Assembly (NCBI GenBank): GCA_022225965.2
Contig: JAKJXP020000070.1
Span: 62,001-126,000, forward strand
Source: Diatrype stigma
Lineage: Eukaryota; Ascomycota; Sordariomycetes; Xylariales; Diatrypaceae
Direction: 5' to 3'
Length of the DNA stretch: 64,000 bases
Shown here: positions 48,250 through 59,127 of the stretch, in pieces
Position numbering within the stretch: position 1 is the stretch's first letter
Layout: the number at the start of each line of letters is the position of its first letter
The notes under the pieces: model-generated
Seen by the model: the letters and a program-made list of their open reading frames with translations, nothing else
Told to the model about the DNA's origin: nothing
Databases searched by the model: none
Position numbers and translations under genes: made by a program

Positions 48250-49748
48250 CTGTTCGATACCTGAGTTCACTATGTGTTGTATGTATAACTACATGTATAT
48301 GAATTTCTGACGATTCCGTCCACATGCATCACTTATTACACCTCCATCCATTCCCACCTGAGATGTCACTTGCTACTTATCTCTAACCTACGCCTCGCGC
48401 CTCACATTCATTCGCTCGGTACGTACGTACGTACGCACACACGAATTCTCAGTCCCTATCTTGGGCAGTCCCTATCTTAGGTACATAGTAGTTCACATTT
48501 CATATTCTCGTCACGGACTCCAACCTTGCAGCTTACCTACACACACACTTGCATAGCAGTCAGCCAGTATAGCTGTATAGCTACACACCTCACCTGCTTG
48601 ATACTCATCTATCTATATACCTGCATACACTTACATACACTTACTTACCTTGACCTGCATGCTTCTATTGCGGGCTGGGCGACGTTGACAGTTGTTGGCT
48701 GACGTACTTCCCAGACGTTCCCTTCCTGACTCATAGATCTTAGTTCATTGTTCTCCCTCTCTCACACACGCACGCACGTACGCACGCACATATCACCAAC
48801 ATATTTATACAGCTCGAGCTCGAAATCCACCCCGGCTCACATTGTGCTCTTGCTACTCACTTGCCAACGACAACTTCGTATTCCACAGTAATCGGACGAT
48901 TCCGCGGTTCCTCCTACACACATACCCCCCCAACTCGACGGAATTGTCGAATTCTATATAAATAATAGTAATATCCTAGCTTGGCGCATGCCCTTGAGTT
49001 TCCGGTCTGCTGCTGAGCTTCACGAGTTATAAGAAGGGGATAAGAAAGTTTTGCGACACGGCCCGCAGCCATGTTGCGCCCCTCGACCCGTCTGCTCTGA
49101 TATTCGTTTTTGAGCTGCTGGTTAACCGAGAACTTCACTGCGCGCCCACCAGCTTTCTCCCTCTGCCTCGCTATCACCACCGCCATCACCACCAACTAGC
49201 TACCACTATTCTTACTACTATTCCCTGCCATCTAGTATCCAGGCACGAAGTAGGACAGTCAGGAGCGCCGTATCCCAAGAGAATTTGCTCGGGAATCTGC
49301 CTGTGTTTCCCCTCATTCGATCTCGCGTTGGCATGATAACCTCCGGACTCATAGAGCCACGGCCAATCGATCGATCGTCTGCAGTGTAATCCACTTCGAC
49401 TCGGTTGATGTCCAGCCAGCCCTTGCTTGGTGCTGTGTGACACTGTGCTGCAAATACCTGCAAATACAACCTTGGAAGCACTAGTTAGTTACTCACGTAC
49501 AACACATACATAACCCGCCTGCCCAGCTGCTAGCTGCTAGCTGCCTGGCATATACGTTCATGTATGCTACTTGCCCTCCGTGCTCAACAGCTGTCGCCGG
49601 TAGTTGGTGTCCACTCGACGAGTTTACTTGAGGTCACTTAACCAAGTCGTTCTCATTCTCAAACTCCCCGACAGCATCCTGGAAAACCCCGTGATAGTGC
49701 TAAGGTAGAGGGGCGTTACGTCAGCTCTATCAGCTCTGCTCATACGCC

Positions 49749-51853
49749 ATGGCTGCCTCTGCTGGCTTACCGGTATCTTTCCCCTATGACGAGGAGAGTT
49801 CTATACTCCTTTCCGATTCGGAGGAAGATGAAATACATGCTCGTTCGCGCCACAACCGGCAACAAGAGGCGGACGCCATGCATAAGGCCCAGGAGGCGGC
49901 GGCTAATGTGCCGCTACACCCGATTCCCGCCATGCAGCCAGCCTTCGCCGAGTCCTTGCTGGAAGCTACCAACACGTCTGGCGTACCAAAACCCAAGCTT
50001 CGGTTTGGCGACGCAAAAGAACGTAGAGCCCGTTTGCTGGAGGGGCCCAAGGATGGCAAGCTACACGGAGAACTGTGGCGCTTCCGCCCGGGCCAGAAGT
50101 ACCATGAGCTCTGGAAACTCATGGCTCAGATCTCCTTCGGCGTTTATTTGCTACTGAACGGTATCGCCAACAGCAACGAGCAGGTCGTCTCCATCCTACA
50201 AGAGCACATCGACGAGCTGGACGAGTTTTTGGAAACGACAATGGAGGATATCAAACTCGCTATCCAGGACGTAACAGAACGCACCGATTTACTGAAGTTG
50301 CCGATGAAGAACATGGCGACATTTGAAAAGATGCTGGAGGATCGCAACTTTCGTTTGCAGATAGTGACTGGAAATGAAAAGATCGAGCATATCATCTCAC
50401 GAACGAGGACCGCCCTTGACACGGCCCTGGAGGATATTGGCGAAGGAACGAGGGCGACCAAAGAGTTCGCTGCATATCTGGAGGACCAGAGGGGCCGGCC
50501 ATGGCGCCAACAACGACCGGACGTGTTTGAAATATATGATGCAATGAAGGGCAATGCGGAGGGTTGGTGGAAAGCTTTTGACCAGCTGAAAGAAAATGCG
50601 ACAAGTCTTGATTCCCTACTCATTGTGCTCGGGCAGATGGTGGCGGAGATTGATCAACGAGCCGGCGAAGTGAGCCGAAGGACAAGGGTATGTGTAGCAA
50701 AAATTGGTATCACCAGTTGTGACCTATACTAACTTTTCTGTAGTTCAGTGTGGCTCCTTACTCGGATCCATTCTCGGATCCGTCTGATCCACGGCGTTCC
50801 AAGGAGCATTCTACAAGGTCCGTGCCAACGTTGTCAAGGAGGAGCAGTTCCGGCGTGCGGCCGACAAGGAGCAACACGCAAAGCACCCAGCAGAGTTCCA
50901 ACTCGGCAAGGGAGTCTCTCCCGGTCTTCCTTGCTCTTGGCCCGGATGGGCCGGAGTCGGATACTGAGGATGACTATCAGCTGAGTCCTCGGGCCAAGCT
51001 AGGACTGATTACGGAGGCAGGCCAGGAAGAAGATGAACCGTCTCATGACGAGGGGCTCTTCATCCTTCAGCCGCGGACTTACACCCCCAAACCACCGGAG
51101 CCGCTTCCATCTCCGATGGTACATGATATACCAGAGTTGCACCTGGAATCGGAGCCGGAATCGGATCCGGAAGTGGATCCGGAAGTGGAAGACGAAGAGG
51201 GTTTCGAAGAGGGAGAGGAAGTAAGAGAGGTGGAGCTTCCAAGGAGCACTTCTCTGCGGCAGAGGGTTTCATTGAAAGGAGGGAATCCCCCAGGTAGGAT
51301 CCAAGTCCCTCCCCGACTTGGTCCAGAGCTTCAACGTCCATCGTTCATCCGGGCACCCAACTCTCTCCATGGACACGAGGTCACATACGGCTCGACCCTC
51401 GAAGTCCGGTCTGCCCATACGGTTCCTGCTCCATATACAGACTTCACGCCTCCTGCTATTCCCAACACCCTTCCGTCCCCGCTTTCTGACCAGCAATACT
51501 TCCGTCCCGTTCAAGCCAGCCCCCACTCTCCTCTCCAACAACGGCCGTGGACGTCGGGCACAGCTACGGCTGCTCCGCCACCGAGACCCCACACATCCCA
51601 CACGCGGAATCCACCATCCCGCATGGGGGGAGCCAGCATGCTGAGCAACGTCAGCGTCGCCAACCAAGAGGACAAGAAGGTAAAGAAGAAACGGAGCGCC
51701 TTCGGGTGGCTCAAGAAGGCCTTCACGCTGGACGACGAGGAACGCGCCGAATTCGAAGCTAGAAAGCAGCAGCAGATGCACAACCCCTATTATGAGAGCC
51801 GTAGTCCCAAATACCTGGATGGGAAGCGTATCGACGACTACCGGCGGCACTAA
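49749..51853 (+). CDS. Conserved fungal protein, 682 aa, unknown function (2 exons)
   Basis: Exons 49749-50687 and 50744-51853 join in phase 0 over a 56-base intron with a GTATGT donor, ACTAAC branch and TAG acceptor. The first exon is an ordered, mostly helical region: after an acidic SDSEEDE start and an LRFGDAKERRARLLEGPKDG segment comes FRPGQKYHELWKLMAQISFG and a long stretch with coiled-coil character (about residues 110-310). The second exon is disordered, Pro/Ser/Glu rich. It closes with a basic KKVKKKRSAFGWLKKAF motif followed by a charged helix. I do not recognise a named family. The structure, coiled coil plus disordered tail with a conserved C-terminal amphipathic motif, suggests a scaffold or cytoskeletal partner, but this is a guess. 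No signal peptide is visible; the hydrophobic ISFGVYLLLNGIA stretch is short. Confidence 0.85.
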
Positions 51854-52943
51854 CCATAACCGCCTGGACACGGAGTGGGCGAGCTTCAACCACGCTAAAA
51901 TCATTCCAAACACATCAACATTGGCCAGCTGATGGCCATTATCAAAATTATAGACCACATATACACGCAAGTGTGGTCATGCTTTAGAAAGGACTCAGGA
52001 GAGAGAGACGGGGGAGAGGAGAGGGCGAAAACGAAGGGGATACCCGGGGTCCCGATGACGAAGGCAACACGGGTGAAATGTACATAAGCTCGATTCATGT
52101 AAAAGAGATGTTTGGCAGGTAGCGGGCATAGCGTGGATAACTGTGTGAGATTTAGTGGAATTCTTCAAAAGCAAGGCGTCGGGAGGCTCGAGGATCGTCT
52201 TTACAAAGCTTCGCGGCCTGGCCAAGTTAGATAGATGGATGGGTTTCTTCTATCCGACTACATTACTTGTTCAGTAGGCAGGAAGGAAACTTCTGCGATA
52301 TACATAATCGACCCCAAGAAGTAAACACATCCCATGCCTTCCTAGGTACCTACCTACCTACTTTGACGCTCTCGTTCTTCGGCACTTTTGTCATCCTGAG
52401 CGGGCTGTTGTGGGCAGCGGATGGGTGCCCAACCCTCTGATCGTTGATATATGGACATAATATGTCCTACAGCCCAACATTGTAAAGGCTGGATCGTTAA
52501 CATCATTGTCGTTAACCTGTCTCCCTACATCCAGGCGTACTTGTCTTTCTGGTAGTAGATTTTTTTATATCACGCAGGTGGTACTTCATGGTTCCTCGTG
52601 GCCGCCTTTCACGATACCTAGGTAGGTAAACACAAAGTCTCCGATAATAGATCTCGTACCTTTTTCAGCTTGACTGTGAAGTCCTAGTAGCACTCTAATT
52701 CAGAATAAACGATCGGTGTATAGTATGGTATATAGGTTCGAGAATTGTACGTTACTAGGTAGATAATAATGATAATATTTATTAGCGAATTCACTCCAGC
52801 AACGGCGGTGGATCCGCAAGAGTCTCTACTCTATCCCGCATGCTTCTCTATCATATACATCACATCATAATCACCCGGTCTATCTGTATTATGTACACCC
52901 GAAAGACTGAGAAGAGCAGCACACTCGTGCTCTCTGATATGCT
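51854..52943. other. Intergenic between convergent genes
   Basis: These 1.1 kb hold the two 3' ends of the 682-aa gene and the F-box gene. CCTAGGTACCTACCTACCTAC (about 52341-52361) and ACCTAGGTAGGTA (about 52616-52628) are two more copies of the dispersed motif. No gene is seen. Confidence 0.6.
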
Positions 52944-55210
52944 TCAAGCGCCGCCGAGCCCGTGGCCGTAGCTCTTGACCCTGCTGAAGAAGAAGGGCTT
53001 GTCGTTGGTCAGGCCGAACTCGGCCCAGTCGTCCGTCAGCTTGTTGTAGCTCCAGAAGCCCTTCCACACCAGCTTGTTGCTCCGCGTGGCGCCGCCGCGG
53101 CTGCTGCCGTTGCGGAGCGCCAGGTCCATGCGGTAGATGTACTTGGACCCGACGCCCTCCGTCTCGATGAAGAGGTCGCCCTCGAGGCTGGCGAGGCTGT
53201 TCGCCCGGTCCTCCTCCGCCGCCGCCTTGTTCTTCTTCTTTTTCCTCCCGTCTTCCGCTGCCGCTGCCGCTGCCGCTGCCGCTGCCGTTGCTACATCGCC
53301 GTGATGACCGCTATCAACGCCATCGGAGCCGATCCCGCCGCTACCGCTACCGCCGGCGCCCTCGCTACTCGCGCCCGAGAGCCTCCAGCGCCCCCGCAGC
53401 GCCTGCGCTATGACGGCAGACGGGAGGTGCGAGGGGCCGCCGCCTCCGCCTCCGCCTCCGCCGGCGCCAATGCCACCAACACCACGATGGTGCTGGTGGT
53501 GCTGGTTCTGGGAGCGGTGCAGGGCGAGCGCCTCGCGGGTGAGGTGGGGCACGACGTGGGCGGGCTCCTCGGTGGTGAGCAGGCTGATCGCGGCGCCGTC
53601 GCGGAAGAGGCGCAGGTAGCGGTAGTAGGTGACGATGTGGACGGGGCTGTTCCAGGTGATCTGGTGGCCCGACGCCTGGCCCGCCCGGATGTAGTTGACG
53701 GTGCTGATGTAGCAGCCGTTGAAGCGGACGCGCGGCCGCGAGCGGAACATGGAGCACCACGACGACCGGTACACGCCGTGCAGCAGCAGCACGCTGGTCG
53801 CGGCCATAGCCGCCGCTTCCGCTTCCGCCGCCGCCCGCTGCTGCTCTTGTTCTTCCTCCTCGCTCACAGCCGTGCCCAGCACCACGACACCAGCTTCGTC
53901 CGCGCCGCTGCTTAGCGGGCTGAGCGGCTCCCAAGTGACACCCTGCTGGAAGCGGTAGTGCATCCCGCCGAAGCCGAACTCGGCGCCCAGGCATACTGCG
54001 GTATGCGGAGTTAGCTCTTGCTCTTGGCCGTCTCTCCCTCCCTCCTGGCCCCTCTTTCCTCTCCAGATGATCTAGGAGGAAACTTCCGTGGCATGGCTAC
54101 AGGGGGGGGCATAACACTAGCTAGCTAGCTAGGTAGTTTGATTATCTACCTAGCTATCCACTCCAGCCCATTCCCGCGCCCCCTTCCCCCGCTCCCCGCC
54201 AAAGCGGCGAGAAGAGACCAGTAACTGCGCACATTGGAGAGGGGTATCAACTTACCGCGCCGCCAGATCTGGTCCTCGGTGGCGACCAGGTAGGCGAGCC
54301 GCCGGCAGACCCGGGCGAGGCGGACGAAGTCGGCGACGTCGGCGACGGCGACGTCACGGAGCAAGTGCACGAGGATCTCGTCGGGCAGGGCCGCGATGGG
54401 GCACGGCGGCGGCGGCATGCCCTCCACCTCCGGCGGCACCCCCTGGATCGTCGTCCCAGCGAAGCTGCCGATGAGATCCGCCAGCGATGGGGCCGGAGGT
54501 GCAGGAGCGGTAGCGGTAGCGGTAGCGGTAGCGGTAGCAATGGCGGATCCCTCGGCGGGGACGGGGGCGGGAGCGGAAGCCGGAGCGGGAGCCGGAGCAG
54601 CACTTGGCGCCGGCTTGGTCTGGCCCGTCGTTGCTGATGCTGATGATGGTGGTGGTGGCTTCGCGCGCCACGCCGACGGAAAGTACTTGCTCTTGTAGGC
54701 CGAATCGACATCGCTGTCCATCCGGAAGGCTCTGCGGTACAGCTGCAGACTGTCGCCTAGCTTGCCCGTCGTCTCCTTCTCGACGGCCGCCTCGTAGAAG
54801 TCGAGGGCGGTCTGCGGTGGCTTGCTCTTGTCCTTGTCCTTGTCCTTGCCTTTCGACTCATCGTCACCCCCGCCCCCGCCCCCGCCAAGCCTGTGGCCGG
54901 TGGTGGGCTCGGGCTCTCCGCCATCCAAGCTCCGGCGAGGTGGGGCGTAGTGATCATCCTCATCCTCATCCTCATTCTCGCCGTCTACTTGGTCGCGGGC
55001 TCTTGTTGACGGGACCGATCGCTTGTGCGTCGAGGATTCGCTCCTCCTTGGCGGAGGCTTGCTTGATGAAGAGGGGACAGAAGAAGAGGGGCCTGCTTGA
55101 TTGCCCGGGTGCGGGTTCTTAACCCGGGCCGAAACCTCGGCTTGCCATTCCTTCCGGAAGTTCTCTAACTCGGATTGTATCTGGTCGGAGGGTGCATCCG
55201 GTGCATCCAT
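52944..55210 (-). CDS. F-box protein, Fbxo9 / Hrt3 / Pof7 type (2 exons)
   Basis: This is a substrate adaptor of an SCF ubiquitin ligase, homologous to human FBXO9, yeast Hrt3 and fission yeast Pof7. Exons are 55210-54256 and 53995-52944; the 260-base intron has a GTAAGT donor, CTAAC branch and CAG acceptor, phase 1, giving 668 aa. Order: an N-terminal helix IQSELENFRKEWQAEV, a disordered acidic part, a TPR-like segment ALDFYEAAVEKETTGKLGDS (residues 134-178), an Ala/Pro linker, the F-box ALPDEILVHLLRD...QIWRR (274-318), and the Fbxo9-specific C-terminal domain with FRSRPRVRFNGCYISTVNYI and PVHIVTYYRYLRLFRDG. The C-terminal domain is interrupted by a low-complexity insert with Gly, His and Ala runs (about 160 residues) before it resumes at LEGDLFIETEGVGSKY. 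It faces the carrier gene head to head over 1.3 kb. Confidence 0.92.
53250..53291 (-). repeat. GCC/GCT coding repeat (Ala run) in the F-box gene
   Basis: A GCTGCC run encodes about eleven alanines inside the insert of the C-terminal domain. A similar in-frame GGTAGC run at about 54507-54538 encodes Ala-Thr repeats in the linker before the F-box. Confidence 0.85.
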
Positions 55211-56542
55211 GTTTGTGGTAGGGTTGGTTCGGGAGGTAGTATGTGTCTATGAAGAAGTATCATGAGTCGCTCGGCGTGCGGTACGAATAGGTATGGATGG
55301 TAGACTTTGAGCTTAGATAGAAAACCTAAGAGTGCTTCGTAGGAGCGTGAATGTTACCTAGATATATAATAGGAGTTTAGGTTGAGGGTTTTGTTTGAGT
55401 TTATCAATGCCGGCAGATTGCGGATGCGGATGCGGGTGCAGATGCAGATGCAAATGCGGATGCGCATGCGCATAGAAGCGAGCCATCCATCGGTGAGTGA
55501 GCAATGCGTTGAGCTGGAGGCTATCTTATCGCCATGCTGCGCCGTACATCTACATACCTAGGTACATAGTATATCAGGGGATGAGGTTGCAATGGGATCT
55601 AACGCCACATCTCGTCACCGACAGTCCATCTGGGGGGTAGCGATGGATATCACGTTCAAGGATGATCAACTACTTCTGAATAGGTGTTCTAGGTGTTCTG
55701 GTACTGAACTATTGAGGGTGATATTGGATGAGATCATCTGTGTCACTTAGATACGTCCATAGCCTATAGGTGATAGGCAACCTAGAAGGCTAGAAATAGG
55801 TAACTACCAACTACCTACCCACCTTTGTAGACTGGGGCTGGCTGGGCAGCTGGGCAGCTGGGCTGATAAGATCGGAATTCGAAGGTCCAGAGGTCTCAAA
55901 AGTGTTTACATAAGGCATGTTCGGTTTGCGACGGCGATCCGATTGGTTGTGACATCACCACCCCGGGTTTGGGTCGCCCCTGATGCTCCTGATGCTCCTG
56001 ATTGATAAATTGATAAAAAAGACCCAAAGGGTTCTCGACCAGAAAAGCCAGCAGTGGCAGGGCGCGACAGGGGGCGCTGCGAGCATCGGCGCGGGTCGGG
56101 GGCTGTGGAGTAGCTCCTCACTGGTCAATCGGCCCTGGAAGCTTCGAACTTGCAGAGCTAAAGGTGCCCGATTGCCCACCTAGGCTGCTAGGTAGCAGTA
56201 CTACCTTGGTATATTGCCTATGAGATACCGATTAGATGCATACCTTGGCCTGCTAACGTTAACCCCGAGCGAACAGACAAAAATATTGCCGCCTCCATGG
56301 AATTTTGTGTTTGGCCGATGACTTAATGACACGACACACCAGCATAACCTCTGTACTACTCCCAGTACTCCCGCCTTTCCACATCGCCTTGATGCACCAG
56401 CTCTGAACGTTCATCCAGATTCCCTAGCTAGGTATCTGATACTCATCCGCGGGACTGCGCCCGGCTTCGTGCGAATATCGATTATCGCATTCCCGCTATC
56501 GCATTCTCGAAGGGCCTCGGGACAACCGATGGCCGGCCCAGC
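55211..56542. other. Divergent promoter region of the F-box and carrier genes
   Basis: No gene is supported. There is a GCAGATGCGGATGC-type imperfect repeat at about 55420-55470, CTGATGCTC repeats at 55981-55998, GCTGGGCAG repeats at 55838-55862, and CCTAGG motifs near 55555 and 56178. Confidence 0.6.
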
Positions 56543-57951
56543 ATGACCACCTTCCGAGATACAACAACCTTTGGTGGCCAAAACCACGACAGATTCCCGA
56601 GGGCTGAAGACGCCTTTGCCGGACAGACGATGCTTTCATCTCAAGATGACGGAGCGGACGATCCGGTGGATCTCCCGGCTGGTCAGAAGATGATCTCCGC
56701 AATCTCCGGCAGTCTTCTAACTGCGCTTCTTGGTGAGCTCCTTCGATACTGCCTCCTCTAGGCAGGAACAAAGCTAACAGGGTTCGAACAGTCACCCCTC
56801 TCGACGTTGTTCGCGTGCGATTGCAATCGCAAGGTTCGTCACAACCTGCTGCTGACTTCCAGAGGCTTGCGATTTCAACTCCGAATGCTTTCCGACCCTC
56901 CAACATTGGCGTTACTGCTTGCTGTAGAGAGGTCTTCTTCATGAATAACAATGCCGAAGGCTGCATCGCTGCGCCTGCCGGTTCTGCAGCCACCAACACA
57001 GCAATACCGGCGAATTGCCCAGTCGAGCAAGCCCAGAAAAGGTCCTTCACTACCACATTCGATGGTCTAAGGAAGATTGCCAGACATGAAGGCTTCACAA
57101 CGTTATGGCGAGGCCTCTCGCCCACACTCGTCATGTCTGTGCCAGGAAACATCATATATTTCACGGGTTACGACTGGCTGCGCTTCAACAAGGCTAGTCC
57201 GATATACAAAATGGCTAGCGACGATTATGCGCCACTAGTCGCGGGATCCTTCTCACGAGTTCTTGCAGCGGCTGCTGTTGGGCCTATTGAGCTGTTCAGG
57301 ACACGACTGCAGGCTTCATCTGGTTCTACGGCTACGGGGCATTTCGTGAACACACTCAAGGGGGTCAAGGAGATGGTTTCCGAACTCGGCTATCGGTCCC
57401 TCTGGCGCGGCCTTCCCCTGACACTTTGGCGCGACGTACCCTTTTCAGGGATGTATTGGTGGGGTTACGAGACTATCCGAGGAAAACTTACCGACATACG
57501 GGAGGAACGTCATGGGCGTAGTGTCAGCCGCGATTCTGCTCGCTCTCGAACAAGAGCACGGTCGAGGTCCCAGAGCCGGGAGAACCATGTGGCAACGCTC
57601 ATGGATAGTTTCGCAGCCGGTGGATTATCAGGCGCCTTTGCATCGGTGGCAACCATGCCGTTCGATGTTGGTAAGACCAGAACACAAGTCTTCTACGATT
57701 CCAGCAGGAAGGCTGCGACATCGGGGGCACTAGCCCCTGAGGAGCAATCCATGATGCGGCTACTGTGGCACATCGTCGCTACCGAAGGTGTCTCGGGCCT
57801 CTGGAAAGGATGGATCCCAAGAACTCTCAAAGTGGCACCATCCTGCGCCATTATGATCAGTAGCTACGAGGTTGGGAAACGGGCTTTCCGATCCATGAAT
57901 GAGAGGAAGGAAAGGAAGCTGAACCAGCACGGGCCTGAGGAGGAGCGTTGA
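56543..57951 (+). CDS. mtm1: Mitochondrial carrier, Mtm1 / SLC25A39-40 type (2 exons)
   Basis: A mitochondrial inner-membrane carrier of the Mtm1 / SLC25A39-40 branch. In yeast Mtm1 affects manganese loading of Sod2 and iron handling; the animal SLC25A39/40 proteins are tied to mitochondrial glutathione import. Exons 56543-56732 and 56792-57951, with a 59-base intron (GTGAGC donor, GCTAAC branch, CAG acceptor), join in phase 1 at V of VTPLDVVRVRLQ. The product is 449 aa. All three carrier signatures are present: TPLDVVRVRLQ, GPIELFRTRLQ and MPFDVGKTRTQ, each followed by a GLWRG/GLWKG-type segment. A Cys-bearing matrix loop (TACCREVFFMNN...CIAAPAG) lies between the first two helices, as in this branch, and an Arg/Ser-rich loop precedes the third repeat. 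The product transported is inferred only from the family. Confidence 0.93.
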
Positions 57952-59127
57952 ACCCCGGACCCGCGGTTTGAGGGGCAGGAGGGGTGGGGGGAGAACGGGA
58001 AGACGAGGCGGAAAAGGATTGTACGACTCTACTCGATTTGATTTGCATTAGCCGGCGTTGATTTTAGACCTAAGAGATACCTCGATGTTAGATTCAAAGG
58101 AGGGCTGGTATGGTTGAGTTGATCGTGGTCATGAGGGTGTCGGTATTAGTGGTATCGTGCTAGGGGGAATGACTTCATAGATAGGGAGGGCTTGGCACCC
58201 CTCTTGAGCCCTTGCGGTGTTCACGGGTCTGTGCATGTACATGTACATACACACACCAGGCTACCTCCCCAGCATGCTCCATGTCATCTGGTATGTAAAA
58301 CCTCGGGGTTCAGAAAGGAAAAGGAAAAGAAGAAAAAGAGAGAAAAGGTAAAGACCGGGACGGCCTTTGGTGTAATATAGCAACCCGATTGTCCCGTGAA
58401 TAAATCGATTGTGCAATGTCATATTATGTAGTTACTCAATACTTCGTACCTGGTCCATTGCATCGTGACGATCTTCTCTCAGCAGTGGACGGTCCGCAAT
58501 TAACCACGCGCCGTCGGAGCGTACTTCGTACAGCCGCCGATTAAGTCGCGTCTCCAACAACTCACTTAGGTAACTACGCGTTTTCGACTAAAAAATCCAT
58601 TTAACAATTTCGCGTACATCACGGGCCTCCCACCATCCTTGTCACCACCATTGACAGAGCAATAAGGCTTAACTAATTCGTACTCCGTAAGCTATAATCT
58701 CAATTTCTTGGATCCTGTATTCTTCGTATCCTCCAACCTCCTGCTTTACTTTCAATCGTGATATTTAGTCCCCGTACCCGCCCAAAACGGCCTTCTATCA
58801 CTCAACTAACTTACCACTACTCCATATACTAGGTACTCCATATTCTACAAACCTTCCAGAATCATACTATACATAGTAGCCTGCCATCCTAATCTTTAGG
58901 CAGTAGATACGACCATTCGGCACTATTTCACCATTGCGTCTCCACGGCACCTCGTCTCGTACTCCACTCGTTATACATCGATTCGCGCTACACAACCCAA
59001 GCTTTGTCTTGGACTCTCACCCGGAGTCGGAGTCGCATTCGGAGTCAGATCCATCACACCACCATCCGGCCTTGCACGTTATCGGGTCGCAGTAGCGGTA
59101 CCCAGTCCTATCACGACCACAAGAGCA
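57952..59127. other. Intergenic between the carrier and ung1
   Basis: No gene is supported. It holds the carrier 3' end and, in the last 400 bases, a C/T-rich ung1 leader with TCTACAAACC- and CACCATTG-type sequence. TACTTCGTAC / TACTCCGTA motifs occur at about 58440, 58520 and 58680. Confidence 0.6.

Larger units (their letters stand above)
43555..49748. other. Gene-free stretch of 6.2 kb
   Basis: I can support no gene. Repeats: CT run at about 44732-44746; CATCACC at 47612-47652; CCCAAGACT at about 47900-47946; GTGAGTG/GTAAGTG at 48175-48249; GTAC and GCAC runs at 48418-48436 and 48765-48790. CCTA/TAGG motifs are dense at 46395-46770 and form a palindromic ACCTACCTACCTAGGTAGGTA at 48115-48132. 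A strong hairpin lies at 47128-47176. The ACAACCTTGGAAG motif occurs at 46493 and 49466. The last 1.4 kb is pyrimidine-rich and probably includes the leader of the gene at 49749. Confidence 0.55.

Noticed and set aside
52962..53915. 317-codon plus-strand frame over the F-box gene
   Set aside because: Antisense shadow; its Arg/Ala/Val runs reflect the GC-rich coding strand opposite.
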